The notes beneath the pieces were generated by a model. That model was not told the DNA's origin, ran no database searches, and was given only the letters and a program-made list of their open reading frames with translations. This document shows positions 21,249-28,154 of a DNA stretch of 64,000 nt, piece by piece. The first letter of the stretch is position 1. Every line of letters starts with the position of its first letter. The stretch is from assembly GCA_021818505.1 (NCBI GenBank), contig JAKADX010000012.1, forward strand, positions 1 to 64,000, given 5' to 3'. Source of the DNA: Pseudomonadota bacterium. GTDB lineage: Bacteria; Pseudomonadota; Alphaproteobacteria; Acetobacterales; Acetobacteraceae. A program made the translations under genes and the position numbers.

Positions 21249-21890
21249 ATGACCGATGGGCTGGTGTTCTATACCAACCCGATGTCGCGCGGGCGCATCG
21301 CGCGCTGGATGCTGGAAGAGGTCGGCCAGCCCTATCGCACCGAGCTGCTGTCCTTTGGCCCGCAGATGAAGGCGCCCGCCTATCGCGCCATCAACCCGAT
21401 GGGCAAGGTGCCGGCGATCCGCCACGGCGATGTCGTGGTCAGCGAATGCGCAGCGATCTGCGCCTATCTGGCCGATGCGTTCCCTGAGGCCGAGCTGGCA
21501 CCGCCGCCGGGCAGCCGGGAGCGCGGTCCCTATTACCGCTGGCTGTTCTTCGCCGCCGGCCCGGTGGAGGCGGCGGCGGCCAACGCGGCGCTGAAGCTGG
21601 ACGCGGCGGTGCCGGAGGAGCGGCGCGGCACGCTCGGCTACGGCCGGATGGCGGATGTGCTGGACATGCTGGAGCACGCGGTCGGTGGGGGCAACTACGT
21701 GGCCGGCCACAGATTCACGGCGGCCGACGTCTATCTCGGCTCGCAGATCGGCTGGGGCATGCGGTTCGGCACGATCGAGAAGCGCCCGGCGTTCGAGGCG
21801 TACTGGGCGCGCATCGCCGACCGCCCCGCGGCGGTGCGGGCTCGGCAGATCGACGACGCGCTGCTGCCGCCGCCGGCCCCGCCCGCCTAA
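21249..21890 (+). CDS. glutathione S-transferase family protein
   Basis: A 213-residue GST. The N-terminal thioredoxin-like domain (FYTNPMSRGRIARWMLEEVG, then NPMGKVPAIRHGD and SECAAICAYLAD) contains the cis-proline loop and the glutathione-contacting E-S/C pair. The C-terminal helical domain has GGNYVAGHRFTAADVYLGSQI with the N-capping motif. The ATG at 21249 follows GGGAGGA. A longer reading from 21207 lacks support. The end of the gene overlaps the end of a convergent hypothetical gene by 176 bases. Substrate unknown. Confidence 0.92.
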   Translation: MTDGLVFYTNPMSRGRIARWMLEEVGQPYRTELLSFGPQMKAPAYRAINPMGKVPAIRHGDVVVSECAAICAYLADAFPEAELAPPPGSRERGPYYRWLFFAAGPVEAAAANAALKLDAAVPEERRGTLGYGRMADVLDMLEHAVGGGNYVAGHRFTAADVYLGSQIGWGMRFGTIEKRPAFEAYWARIADRPAAVRARQIDDALLPPPAPPA

Positions 21891-22434
21891 GCACCTCGCC
21901 GCTTCCCCGAGGCGGCGGACCGCTCGGCGGCGCGGCCGGGGCTGCGGCGGCATGGTTCGGCGCGGTCCGGGGCCGGCTGCGGCGCGGCGCCGGGGCCAGC
22001 GCGGGCGGCGGTTGCACCCCGAGCATCCGGCAGAGCGGGCGCAAGAGCCGCCCGGCCTGCGGTGCGGCGGCCAGGATGTCCGCCATCTCCGGATCGGCCA
22101 GCAAGTGCCGCAACTGCGACCCGGCCGCCGCCGCCGCCTCCCGCTCCAGCCGAAGCAGCCAGCCGAAGCGCCGTGGCAGGCGGGCATAAGGCTTGCGGGG
22201 CCGGGCGCCGGCCGGACGGGGTAAGGTCCGCTGGCGCGGCGTCGCGGTGCCGGCGGCGACCCGTGCCGCCAGGGAGGCGAAGCGGGCGGCAAGGCGGTTG
22301 AGCCGTGGCCAGAGCAGCAGGATCAGCGGTGCCGCCGCCCGGTTCTTCACCGCCGCCGCCGCGAGGGAACGGTTCAGCCAAGCAAGGATGCCGGCGAAGC
22401 GTTCGGCGGGGGTGCGGGGGTCGGCGGGGTCCAT
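21715..22434 (-). CDS. hypothetical protein, Pro/Ala/Arg-rich
   Basis: About 239 residues. The conserved-looking core is PRRFGWLLRLEREAAAAAGSQ, then LRHLLADPEMADILAAAPQAG and RLLRPLCRMLGVQPP. I have seen similar short proteins repeatedly in Acetobacteraceae-type genomes, but no function is known. After the core the sequence turns into a Pro/Arg-rich tail that runs 176 bases into the antisense of the GST gene. The tail has the composition of a shadow frame, so the original stop may have been lost. The ATG at 22434 (MDPADPRTPAERF) is the best start although no ribosome-binding site is visible. The decayed transposase region lies just upstream. Confidence 0.6.
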   Translation of the reverse strand: MDPADPRTPAERFAGILAWLNRSLAAAAVKNRAAAPLILLLWPRLNRLAARFASLAARVAAGTATPRQRTLPRPAGARPRKPYARLPRRFGWLLRLEREAAAAAGSQLRHLLADPEMADILAAAPQAGRLLRPLCRMLGVQPPPALAPAPRRSRPRTAPNHAAAAPAAPPSGPPPRGSGEVLRRAGPAAAAARRRSAEPAPPRGGRRCAPSTPRTPGASRSCRTACPSRSASRDRRRPP

Positions 22435-22521
22435 GAACACAACAAGAACACGAATCCCCCGACCTGGGCAACAGCAATCATCGGCCGGTGCTCGGATGTC
22501 GCTGCGCAGCCCGCGCCGCGC

Positions 22522-22863
22522 GTGTCCGCCCAGCGCTGCCGGCGGATGATCAAGCCCCGGCTCACACGCCACGTCGCGCATCCGACAGATCGCCGTGCTT
22601 CCCTCGTCCGCAAACGCGACGCCGGCGTCTGGCAGATTCGGCATCTGGACCACACGATCCGCGATGACGGCGATCATGCTGCCCACATCGACGACATCCA
22701 CTTCAACCCGGTGAAGCACGGTCCCGCCGAACATCCTGCCGCGTGGCCGTTTTCGAGCGTCCGCCGGTGCGTGGGGCGGGGCTTGTACCTGGAGGATTGG
22801 ACTGGGGCGGACGTGGGCCTGGGTGATACGGACGAGCGGGCACACGAGGGAGCAGTGGGCTGA
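22522..22863 (+). pseudogene. C-terminal remnant of a REP-associated tyrosine transposase (RAYT, Y1_Tnp/IS200-like)
   Basis: The frame encodes VWQIRHLDHTIRDDGDH, then HIDDIHFNPVKHG and WPFSSVRRCVGRGLYLEDW. This matches the C-terminal part of RAYT proteins, where the usual forms are VWQRRFWEHTIRD and HVDYIHYNPVKHG. The N-terminal half with the HUH motif is missing, and the usual Tyr of the D-Y-I-H block is replaced by Asp. Readable homology starts near RRMIKPRLTRH. There is no credible start codon with a ribosome-binding site. It is a relic. REP-like repeats follow immediately, as expected for this element type. Confidence 0.72.
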
Positions 22864-22986
22864 AGCCCAACCGAGGTTGCTCTACCCGGACGATTGGTCG
22901 GGGCGGGCGTGAGCCGGGATGATACGGGCGAGCGGGCGCACGGGGGCATGGTAGGCTGAAGCCCACCGACGCTTGCTACGCGTCGC
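22794..22986 (+). repeat. two imperfect tandem ~97-bp copies, REP-like, each with a palindrome
   Basis: The sequence from GGATTGG (22794) to 22890 is repeated with changes from 22891 to 22986, and a third GGATTGG begins at 22987. Each copy carries GATACGG(A/G)CGAGCGGGC and then a GGCTGAAGCC core. The first is a perfect hairpin, TGGGCT-GA-AGCCCA at 22856-22869. The second is TAGGCT-GA-AGCCCA at 22952-22965. Short palindromes next to a RAYT gene are the definition of REP elements, so these are probably its substrates. Confidence 0.65.
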
Positions 22987-23013
22987 GGATTGGTTTGAGG
23001 TCAGCGAAAAAGT

Positions 23014-23042
23014 TTGACGTCACCAAAGTTCCCGGCTATGAT
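23014..23042 (+). promoter_or_regulatory. strong sigma-70-type promoter of the XRE gene, apparently leaderless
   Basis: TTGACG (23014-23019), a 17-base spacer and TATGAT (23037-23042) form a near-consensus promoter. The expected start point, about 7 bases after the -10, falls on the A of the ATG at 23049. There is no ribosome-binding site before that ATG, consistent with a leaderless mRNA. Confidence 0.65.
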
Positions 23043-23048
23043 CCTTTT

Positions 23049-23597
23049 ATGATCAGTCCAGAACAATGTCGGGCAGCTCGCGCGTGGCTTAGTTGGAGTC
23101 AAGAAGAACTCGCTAGGTCAGCCGAGGTCGCTCTTAGCACCGTACGCGATTTCGAGCGCGGCGAGCGCGAACCCATCGCCCACAACATGCAAGCGATCCA
23201 GCGCGCATTGGAGGCCGGCGGCATCCATTTTGAGTCCGGGGCGCATAGCCTAAGCGGCATTACCTACGATCCGCGCATCCGGGAGGCGGATACCTACATC
23301 CCGATCTTACGGCTACTGGATGATGCCGCGGACGGCTTCATGAAAACGGCCGATCTGATCAAAGCCCTTGAGATGGTCATGGACCCACGCGGCGAGGATG
23401 CAGAAATCCTCGCCGGCCGGTCAGACACGAAATTTTCTCAGATCGTTCGTAACGTGATCTCTCACCGGACCACATCAAGCAATCTGATTGGCATGGGCCA
23501 CGTCGAATATGACAAGCTGAAGCGAGGCCTCAGGATTACAACGAGCGGCCGGTGGGCGCTCGTTGACGCGGAGAAGAACGAGAAAACCGTGCTTTAA
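23049..23597 (+). CDS. XRE-family regulator with C-terminal winged-helix-like domain
   Basis: A 182-residue protein. Residues 1-60 are a Cro/C1-type helix-turn-helix (CRAARAWLSWSQEELARSAE, then VALSTVRDFERGEREP). The C-terminal 120 residues contain KFSQIVRNVISHR and YDKLKRGLRITTSGRWAL, which reads like a winged helix of the type seen in restriction-associated proteins. GC content is visibly lower than in flanking genes, pointing to acquisition. A longer reading from 22995 would pass through the promoter and is rejected. The end overlaps the convergent methyltransferase by 62 bases. It probably regulates itself or a local mobile function. Confidence 0.85.
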   Translation: MISPEQCRAARAWLSWSQEELARSAEVALSTVRDFERGEREPIAHNMQAIQRALEAGGIHFESGAHSLSGITYDPRIREADTYIPILRLLDDAADGFMKTADLIKALEMVMDPRGEDAEILAGRSDTKFSQIVRNVISHRTTSSNLIGMGHVEYDKLKRGLRITTSGRWALVDAEKNEKTVL

Positions 23598-24171
23598 AGC
23601 CGGGCTTGAACCACGCTAGTTCTGTCGGACCTGCGTGGTCTTTGTCCCATACAAACCATGCGTAAGCCGTCGTGCCACTTCCAGCCACAACAGCATTTTT
23701 CGGGTAAAAGGTGATCCGCTCACTAAAGACCCATACTCGGCTCGGTGGATTGCGGTGAAAGATCGTATTTGCTCTGTTAGCACCCTCAAGGAACGCGAGA
23801 CGCAGCAACAGTGCAAACTTCCTGCCAGCCCCTTCCAGCCCGCGCGCGACGAACCCTTCGGCGCTGTTGTAGGGGGGATTGGTGATGATGTTGGGCGCGC
23901 GCCGCTGTGTCGTCAGATAGTCGAGGCCAGCCTCTCCGTAACCACGGTTGTATAGGTCTGAACTGATCACTCGGTTTCCCGTCTCAGCCAGCACTTCCGA
24001 CATAGCGCCGTCCCCGCATGCACACTCCCAAATGTCGCCAGCGAACTTCTCGCTTTCGATTAGCGCGAATGTCGCCCAACGAGGCGTGGGATAGAAATCT
24101 GGTCCATCCAGATCGGCAAACCGTTTGGTGGTTGGCTTGAAGCCGCCATTGAGGTTGTATGTCGTGTCCAT
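23536..24171 (-). CDS. phage-type DNA adenine methyltransferase-like protein
   Basis: A 211-residue SAM-dependent methyltransferase. It opens with DGPDFYPTPRWATFALIES, followed by the SAM-binding segment WECACGDGAMSEVL near 49-62, SSDLYNRGYGEAGLDYL and the catalytic ITNPPYNSAEGF with NPPY at 98-101. NPPY is typical of N6-adenine methyltransferases. Close relatives are common in tailed phages and integrative elements, where they protect DNA. The ATG follows GAGGATCC. Its last 20 residues are arginine-rich and lie over the XRE 3' end. No phage structural gene is present, so this is an isolated remnant or moron gene. Confidence 0.82.
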   Translation of the reverse strand: MDTTYNLNGGFKPTTKRFADLDGPDFYPTPRWATFALIESEKFAGDIWECACGDGAMSEVLAETGNRVISSDLYNRGYGEAGLDYLTTQRRAPNIITNPPYNSAEGFVARGLEGAGRKFALLLRLAFLEGANRANTIFHRNPPSRVWVFSERITFYPKNAVVAGSGTTAYAWFVWDKDHAGPTELAWFKPGFKARFSRSSPRQRAPTGRSL

Positions 24172-24321
24172 CGCCGGATCCTCCTGTTCGGCGACGAGAG
24201 TCGCATTTGTTCAAACGGTTTCGCAAGAGTCCTGAGAATCAAAATCAACAAACAACGAAAACCCTCTCGCGGCGTTTGCTGCCGAATGCCGCAGAATTCG
24301 CCCGGCGCAAAGCGGGTCGCC

Positions 24322-25668
24322 TCACCTCGAAACCCCCGCCAGCACCCGCTGGCGCAGCGCCGCCGTGCCGCCCTCGCCCATCACCGCCGCCTCGATCGCC
24401 GCCACCGTCGCGGCGTCCCAGGCACCCGCGCTGCCGGCGCGGAACTTGGCGCGCAGGGCGGCGTCGTCGAGCGGGCGCTCGGGATCGCCCACCGTCGTGG
24501 TCGGCCCGCTTTCCAGGACCGTCCCGTCGGCCTGCGTGACGGTCACGTCGGCCCAGCGTTCGGCCGGGAAGCGGGCCGAATATGACGGCGCCTCGATCAG
24601 CCGGGCGTCGCGGCTCAACGCCAGCACCGCCGGGTCGCGCAACGCGGGGCCGTCGATCTCGGCGGCGGTGAGCCGGCCATGCACCAGGGTCGCGGCGACC
24701 GCGAAGGGCAGGCTGTACTGCGCCGCGTCGGTGCCCTCGGGGTCGCGACAATCGAGGCTGACGGCCTCGCGGAAGCTGCGGACTTCGATGCCGCGCACCT
24801 GCGTTGCGTCCAGGTGCGGATGCGCCGCGCGCAGCGCCAGCACTGCCTGCGCCGCCGGCTGCGCCCAGCGGCAGACCGGCATCGGCTTGACGTATTGCTC
24901 CATGATCCGCCAGCGCGCGCCGAGATCGCGCCACAGGCCGGGATCGGCGGCGAACTGTTCGATGGTCTCGGCCGGCGCGCCGGTGAAACCCTCGGCGGCC
25001 AGCAGCGCGGCGGACGCGCCGGCGAAGCCGCCCATGGTCGAGCCGTCCTTGAGCATCGTCGGATGCGCGATGACCCGCATCATCATGCTGCGCGGCCCGT
25101 AATATTCGGCGATGCCGAGCGCCTGCCGCGCCGCCTCGGCATCCAGCCCGACCGCGCGCGCCCCGATCGCGGCCACGGCGAGCGCGTTCCAGGCGCCGGA
25201 GGTGTGATAGGCGGCGGCGGACGCATGCAGCGCGATGCCGGCGCGCGTGCCGATCTCGTAGCCCAGGACGAGCCAGGTCAGCAGGTCTTCCATGCCCCCT
25301 GCCCCGTATGCCTCATCGAAGGCGAGGCAGGCGGGGATCACGGCAACGCCGACATGGCCCTTGCAGAGCACGTGGCCGTCATGGGCGTCGAGCGCGTCGA
25401 TGCCGCCGGCCCCGGCCATGCAGGCGCCGGGGACGGAGACGCGCCGCCCGTCCATCAGCAGTCGCGCGCCGCGATCGGAGGCACCGAGGTGGCGGGCGGC
25501 GAAATCGCGGAGGATGCGCGCGGCCGGCAGTTGCGCGCCGCCGGCCGCGACGCCCAGCGTGTCGAGCAGGCAGCGGCGCGCCTGATGGCGCACCGGGTCG
25601 GGCACGTCGGCCCAGGACAGGTCGCGGATGAAGCCGAGGACGTGGTGGATCGAATTGATGGGCGTCAT
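24322..25668 (-). CDS. MmgE/PrpD family protein
   Basis: A 448-residue protein of the MmgE/PrpD fold. Members include 2-methylcitrate dehydratase and cis-aconitate decarboxylase, but most are untested. Family stretches are CLLDTLGVAAGG, DALDAHDGHVLCKGHVGVAVIPA, AYHTSGAWNALAVAAIGARAVGLD, EYYGPRSMM and the later VKPMPVCRWAQPAAQAVL. No other methylcitrate-cycle gene (prpB, prpC) is nearby, so assignment to PrpD proper is not justified. The 150 bases between its stop and the methyltransferase start hold no feature. Confidence 0.88.
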   Translation of the reverse strand: MTPINSIHHVLGFIRDLSWADVPDPVRHQARRCLLDTLGVAAGGAQLPAARILRDFAARHLGASDRGARLLMDGRRVSVPGACMAGAGGIDALDAHDGHVLCKGHVGVAVIPACLAFDEAYGAGGMEDLLTWLVLGYEIGTRAGIALHASAAAYHTSGAWNALAVAAIGARAVGLDAEAARQALGIAEYYGPRSMMMRVIAHPTMLKDGSTMGGFAGASAALLAAEGFTGAPAETIEQFAADPGLWRDLGARWRIMEQYVKPMPVCRWAQPAAQAVLALRAAHPHLDATQVRGIEVRSFREAVSLDCRDPEGTDAAQYSLPFAVAATLVHGRLTAAEIDGPALRDPAVLALSRDARLIEAPSYSARFPAERWADVTVTQADGTVLESGPTTTVGDPERPLDDAALRAKFRAGSAGAWDAATVAAIEAAVMGEGGTAALRQRVLAGVSR

Positions 25669-25697
25669 GTGCCGGCCTTTGCCCCCTTCGCCAGACG

Positions 25698-25781
25698 CTA
25701 ACGAGACGCGAACAGCAGGAGCGCGACCAGGAGCGCCCCGTTCAGCGCGAGAAAGACAAGATTGGTCTGACGATGCCGCAT
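25698..25781 (-). CDS. 27-residue single-pass membrane peptide
   Basis: A small frame starts 11 bases behind the ferric-reductase-like gene. ATG 25781 is preceded by GAGG at a good distance, and TAG is at 25698. The peptide starts MRHRQTN and then has an uninterrupted hydrophobic helix, LVFLALNGALLVALLLFAS, ending in Arg. A positive N-terminus and one helix predict an N-in membrane peptide. Short membrane peptides are common accessory subunits of cytochrome-type complexes, and its place at the end of this operon suggests such a role. Too short for homology arguments. Confidence 0.55.
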   Translation of the reverse strand: MRHRQTNLVFLALNGALLVALLLFASR

Positions 25782-25791
25782 CACTCAGCCT

Positions 25792-27177
25792 CTAATCATA
25801 GCCGAACCGCTCATAGACGATCCGATGCCGGGGAATTCCGATCTCCGCGAGGTGCCGCTCGGCCGCCAGCATCATGGGGGTCGGTCCGCACAGCAAGGCA
25901 AGGCAGCGTCGCGGCTGCCGGCAACGGGCCGCGGAGCGTATCGTCGCGAGATCCGGCATTCCGACCGCGCCCTGCCATCCGTCCGTCCGCTGCTCGACCG
26001 TGCAGGTGACGTGCAGGTCGAGAACGTCGGTCATCCGTTCGATCTCGTCGCGGAAGACAAGATCATGCGCGGTCCGGGCGGCGAAGATCAGGGCGATCGG
26101 CCGGCGCTCGCGACGGGCGTGAAGTTCGCGAAGCAGGCGCGCGCCCGGCGCGATGCCAATGCCGCCGGCAACCAGGCACAGGCTGTCCCAGGTGCGCCCC
26201 GCGAGCGTGAAGTTGCCGTGCGGACCGTCGATGTAGGCGGGCGCATCCAGGGGCAGATCGCCGATCGTGCGCGTGAAGTCGCCGCTTTCCTTGACCAGAA
26301 GGCGCACCGTCGGGAGTTCCGCCGGAGACGACGCGATCGAGAACGGATGGTCCAGTCCGGGCCAGGGCCACCGGCCCAGCGAGAACCATGCGAACTGACC
26401 GGCGGCGAAGCCGACGCGCGTCTCCCGCACAGGCTCCAGGATGATTTCCCGGATGCCGTCCGCCACTGCAAGGTTGCCGCGAATGCGGTATGGCGATCGG
26501 CTCAGCATCAGCGGCTTGACGATGTAGATGAAGGCAAACATGCCGGTTGCCACCAGCAACAACAGAATCCAGCAGATACGGACGGCGGGGTCGTTCGCGT
26601 ACAGGCCGACGTGGAATGCGTGATGCGCGATCAGCAGGACAGCGAGCACGCCGCCGACCGCGTGCGTCACCCGCCAGACCTCGTAGCGGACCGCGATTCG
26701 GTGCCGCAACAACCCCGCGGCGATCAGTGCCAGGACGATCAGCCAGCCCGCGACGCCCGATGCGTAGGCCCGCAACGTGAGCAGCGCGACCAGCCGGTGC
26801 ATCGCCGTCGTCAAGGGCTGCAGGCCGGGGGCAAGCCGTGACGACGCCGCGTAAAGGAGGGGATGCAGGACGACAAGGACGCCGAGGGAGCGGGCCGCGA
26901 GTTGATGCCAGCGCATCGTCAGGTCGATCCCGACGCGGCCGGACAGCGTCCGCAGGCGCCCCGACAACACAAACTGCATGGCCAGCAGCGCGAACGCGAC
27001 CAACCCGGCGCCGGTGCTGAACTCCCGCCAGAAGCCTTGCCGGCGCGCCGCCGACAGAGCGACGGCCGCAAGCGGCGCGATCAGCGCCGCGCCGTAGAGC
27101 GCCAGCAGCGCCGGTGCCGGCAGGGCAAACCCTCGCCGAAGCGGCGACGGAGGGCGGGATTGCGCGTCGAGTGTCAT
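25792..27177 (-). CDS. ferric reductase-like transmembrane oxidoreductase with FAD/NAD(P) domain
   Basis: A 461-residue protein. The N-terminal half has about six membrane helices and heme-ligating histidines (MRWHQLAARSLGVLVVLHPLLY and VTHAVGGVLAVLLIAHHAFH), as in ferric reductase/NOX proteins. The C-terminal half is an FNR-like module: LDHPFSIASS for FAD, VAGGIGIAPGARLL for the nucleotide and LLCGPTPMM near the end. It should move electrons from NAD(P)H across the inner membrane to iron or oxygen. The start ATG 27177 (MTLDAQSRPPS) is chosen because the upstream extension reads as non-coding. The 94 bases to the beta-lactamase gene hold nothing visible. Confidence 0.88.
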   Translation of the reverse strand: MTLDAQSRPPSPLRRGFALPAPALLALYGAALIAPLAAVALSAARRQGFWREFSTGAGLVAFALLAMQFVLSGRLRTLSGRVGIDLTMRWHQLAARSLGVLVVLHPLLYAASSRLAPGLQPLTTAMHRLVALLTLRAYASGVAGWLIVLALIAAGLLRHRIAVRYEVWRVTHAVGGVLAVLLIAHHAFHVGLYANDPAVRICWILLLLVATGMFAFIYIVKPLMLSRSPYRIRGNLAVADGIREIILEPVRETRVGFAAGQFAWFSLGRWPWPGLDHPFSIASSPAELPTVRLLVKESGDFTRTIGDLPLDAPAYIDGPHGNFTLAGRTWDSLCLVAGGIGIAPGARLLRELHARRERRPIALIFAARTAHDLVFRDEIERMTDVLDLHVTCTVEQRTDGWQGAVGMPDLATIRSAARCRQPRRCLALLCGPTPMMLAAERHLAEIGIPRHRIVYERFGYD

Positions 27178-27271
27178 CGCCGGATGCGCGGGACGCGGCG
27201 CGCGCCGCCAGGGGATGGCGATTGCCGGTCTGCGCGGGGTCGCCAAGAACGCATCGCGAGGCCCTTCCGCC

Positions 27272-28141
27272 TCAACCCGCCGCGGCGAGTCGACCGACCT
27301 CGACGAGGACCGCATCCCGCTCGGCGGCGGGCGCGGTCGATCCGGCATAGTACGCCGTCACGACGATCGGCGCACGCGCGGGCGGCCAGAAGATCGCCAC
27401 GTCGTTCGCTTCGCCGCGCGGGCCGGAGCCGGTCTTGTCCCCTGCGCGCCAAGTGTCAGGAACCGCGGCCCGCAGGCGCGACCGTCCGGTCGTGCAGGCG
27501 GCGAGCCACGCTGCCAGTTGCGCGCAGGATGCCCCGGACAGCGCCGTGCCGAGCACGATCCGGCGCAGCGTTTCGAGCATGGCGAGCGGTGTGGTGGTAT
27601 CGCGCCTGTCGCCCGGCGCGACATCGTTCAGCGCGGGCTCGCGGCGATCGAGCCGCGTCACGCCGTCGCCGAGCGATCGAACATACGCCGTCAGCCGCGC
27701 CGGCCCGCCGAAGCTGTCGAGCAGCAGATTGGCGGCCGTGTTGTCGCTGACGGTGAGCGCGCCTGCGCAGAGTTCGCCGATGGTCATGCCGTCCGCGACA
27801 TGCCTGGCAGTGACCGGCGAGTAGCTGACCAGTTCATCCTTTCGGTAAAAGAGACGGCGCTCGAGGCTCTCCTGCCCGCTGTCCACGCGCGCCAGCACGA
27901 AGGCAACGGCGAGCAGCTTATGCGTGCTGCACAGTGCAAACCGCTCGTCGCCGCGATGCGCGACCGGCACCGCCCGCGCGGTGTCGAGGACCGCGACACC
28001 GAGCCGGCCGCCGTGGCGGCGTTCGAGGTCGGCGAGCCCGCGCCGCAGTGCCTCGCCCCGGTCATCGGCGGCGACCGCCCGGCTTGACGGGGCCAGTGCG
28101 GCGCACAGGGAACTCATCAGCACGGTTCGTCGGGACTTCAT
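27272..28141 (-). CDS. class A beta-lactamase (Tat-exported)
   Basis: A 289-residue serine beta-lactamase. The motifs are complete: STHK with the nucleophile at Ser72 (Ambler 70), SDN of the second element, REPALN of the omega loop with the general-base Glu and Asn, and KTGSG before the last strand. A cysteine precedes the nucleophile, but there is none two residues after KTG, so the disulfide of KPC/NMC carbapenemases is absent. The leader contains SRRTVLM, suggesting the twin-arginine route. The ATG at 28141 follows GAGGTGG. It is 13 bases behind the CorC gene on the same strand. Spectrum cannot be read from sequence. Confidence 0.93.
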   Translation of the reverse strand: MKSRRTVLMSSLCAALAPSSRAVAADDRGEALRRGLADLERRHGGRLGVAVLDTARAVPVAHRGDERFALCSTHKLLAVAFVLARVDSGQESLERRLFYRKDELVSYSPVTARHVADGMTIGELCAGALTVSDNTAANLLLDSFGGPARLTAYVRSLGDGVTRLDRREPALNDVAPGDRRDTTTPLAMLETLRRIVLGTALSGASCAQLAAWLAACTTGRSRLRAAVPDTWRAGDKTGSGPRGEANDVAIFWPPARAPIVVTAYYAGSTAPAAERDAVLVEVGRLAAAG

Positions 28142-28154
28142 GTCGTTTTCCACC

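Noticed and set aside
22674-22966. Minus-strand frames with an internally repeated protein sequence
   Set aside because: The repetition comes from the two tandem REP-like units, not from a repeat protein.
22794-22993. Possible CRISPR array
   Set aside because: Only two imperfect copies with no constant spacer/repeat alternation and no cas genes. RAYT-linked REP units explain it better.
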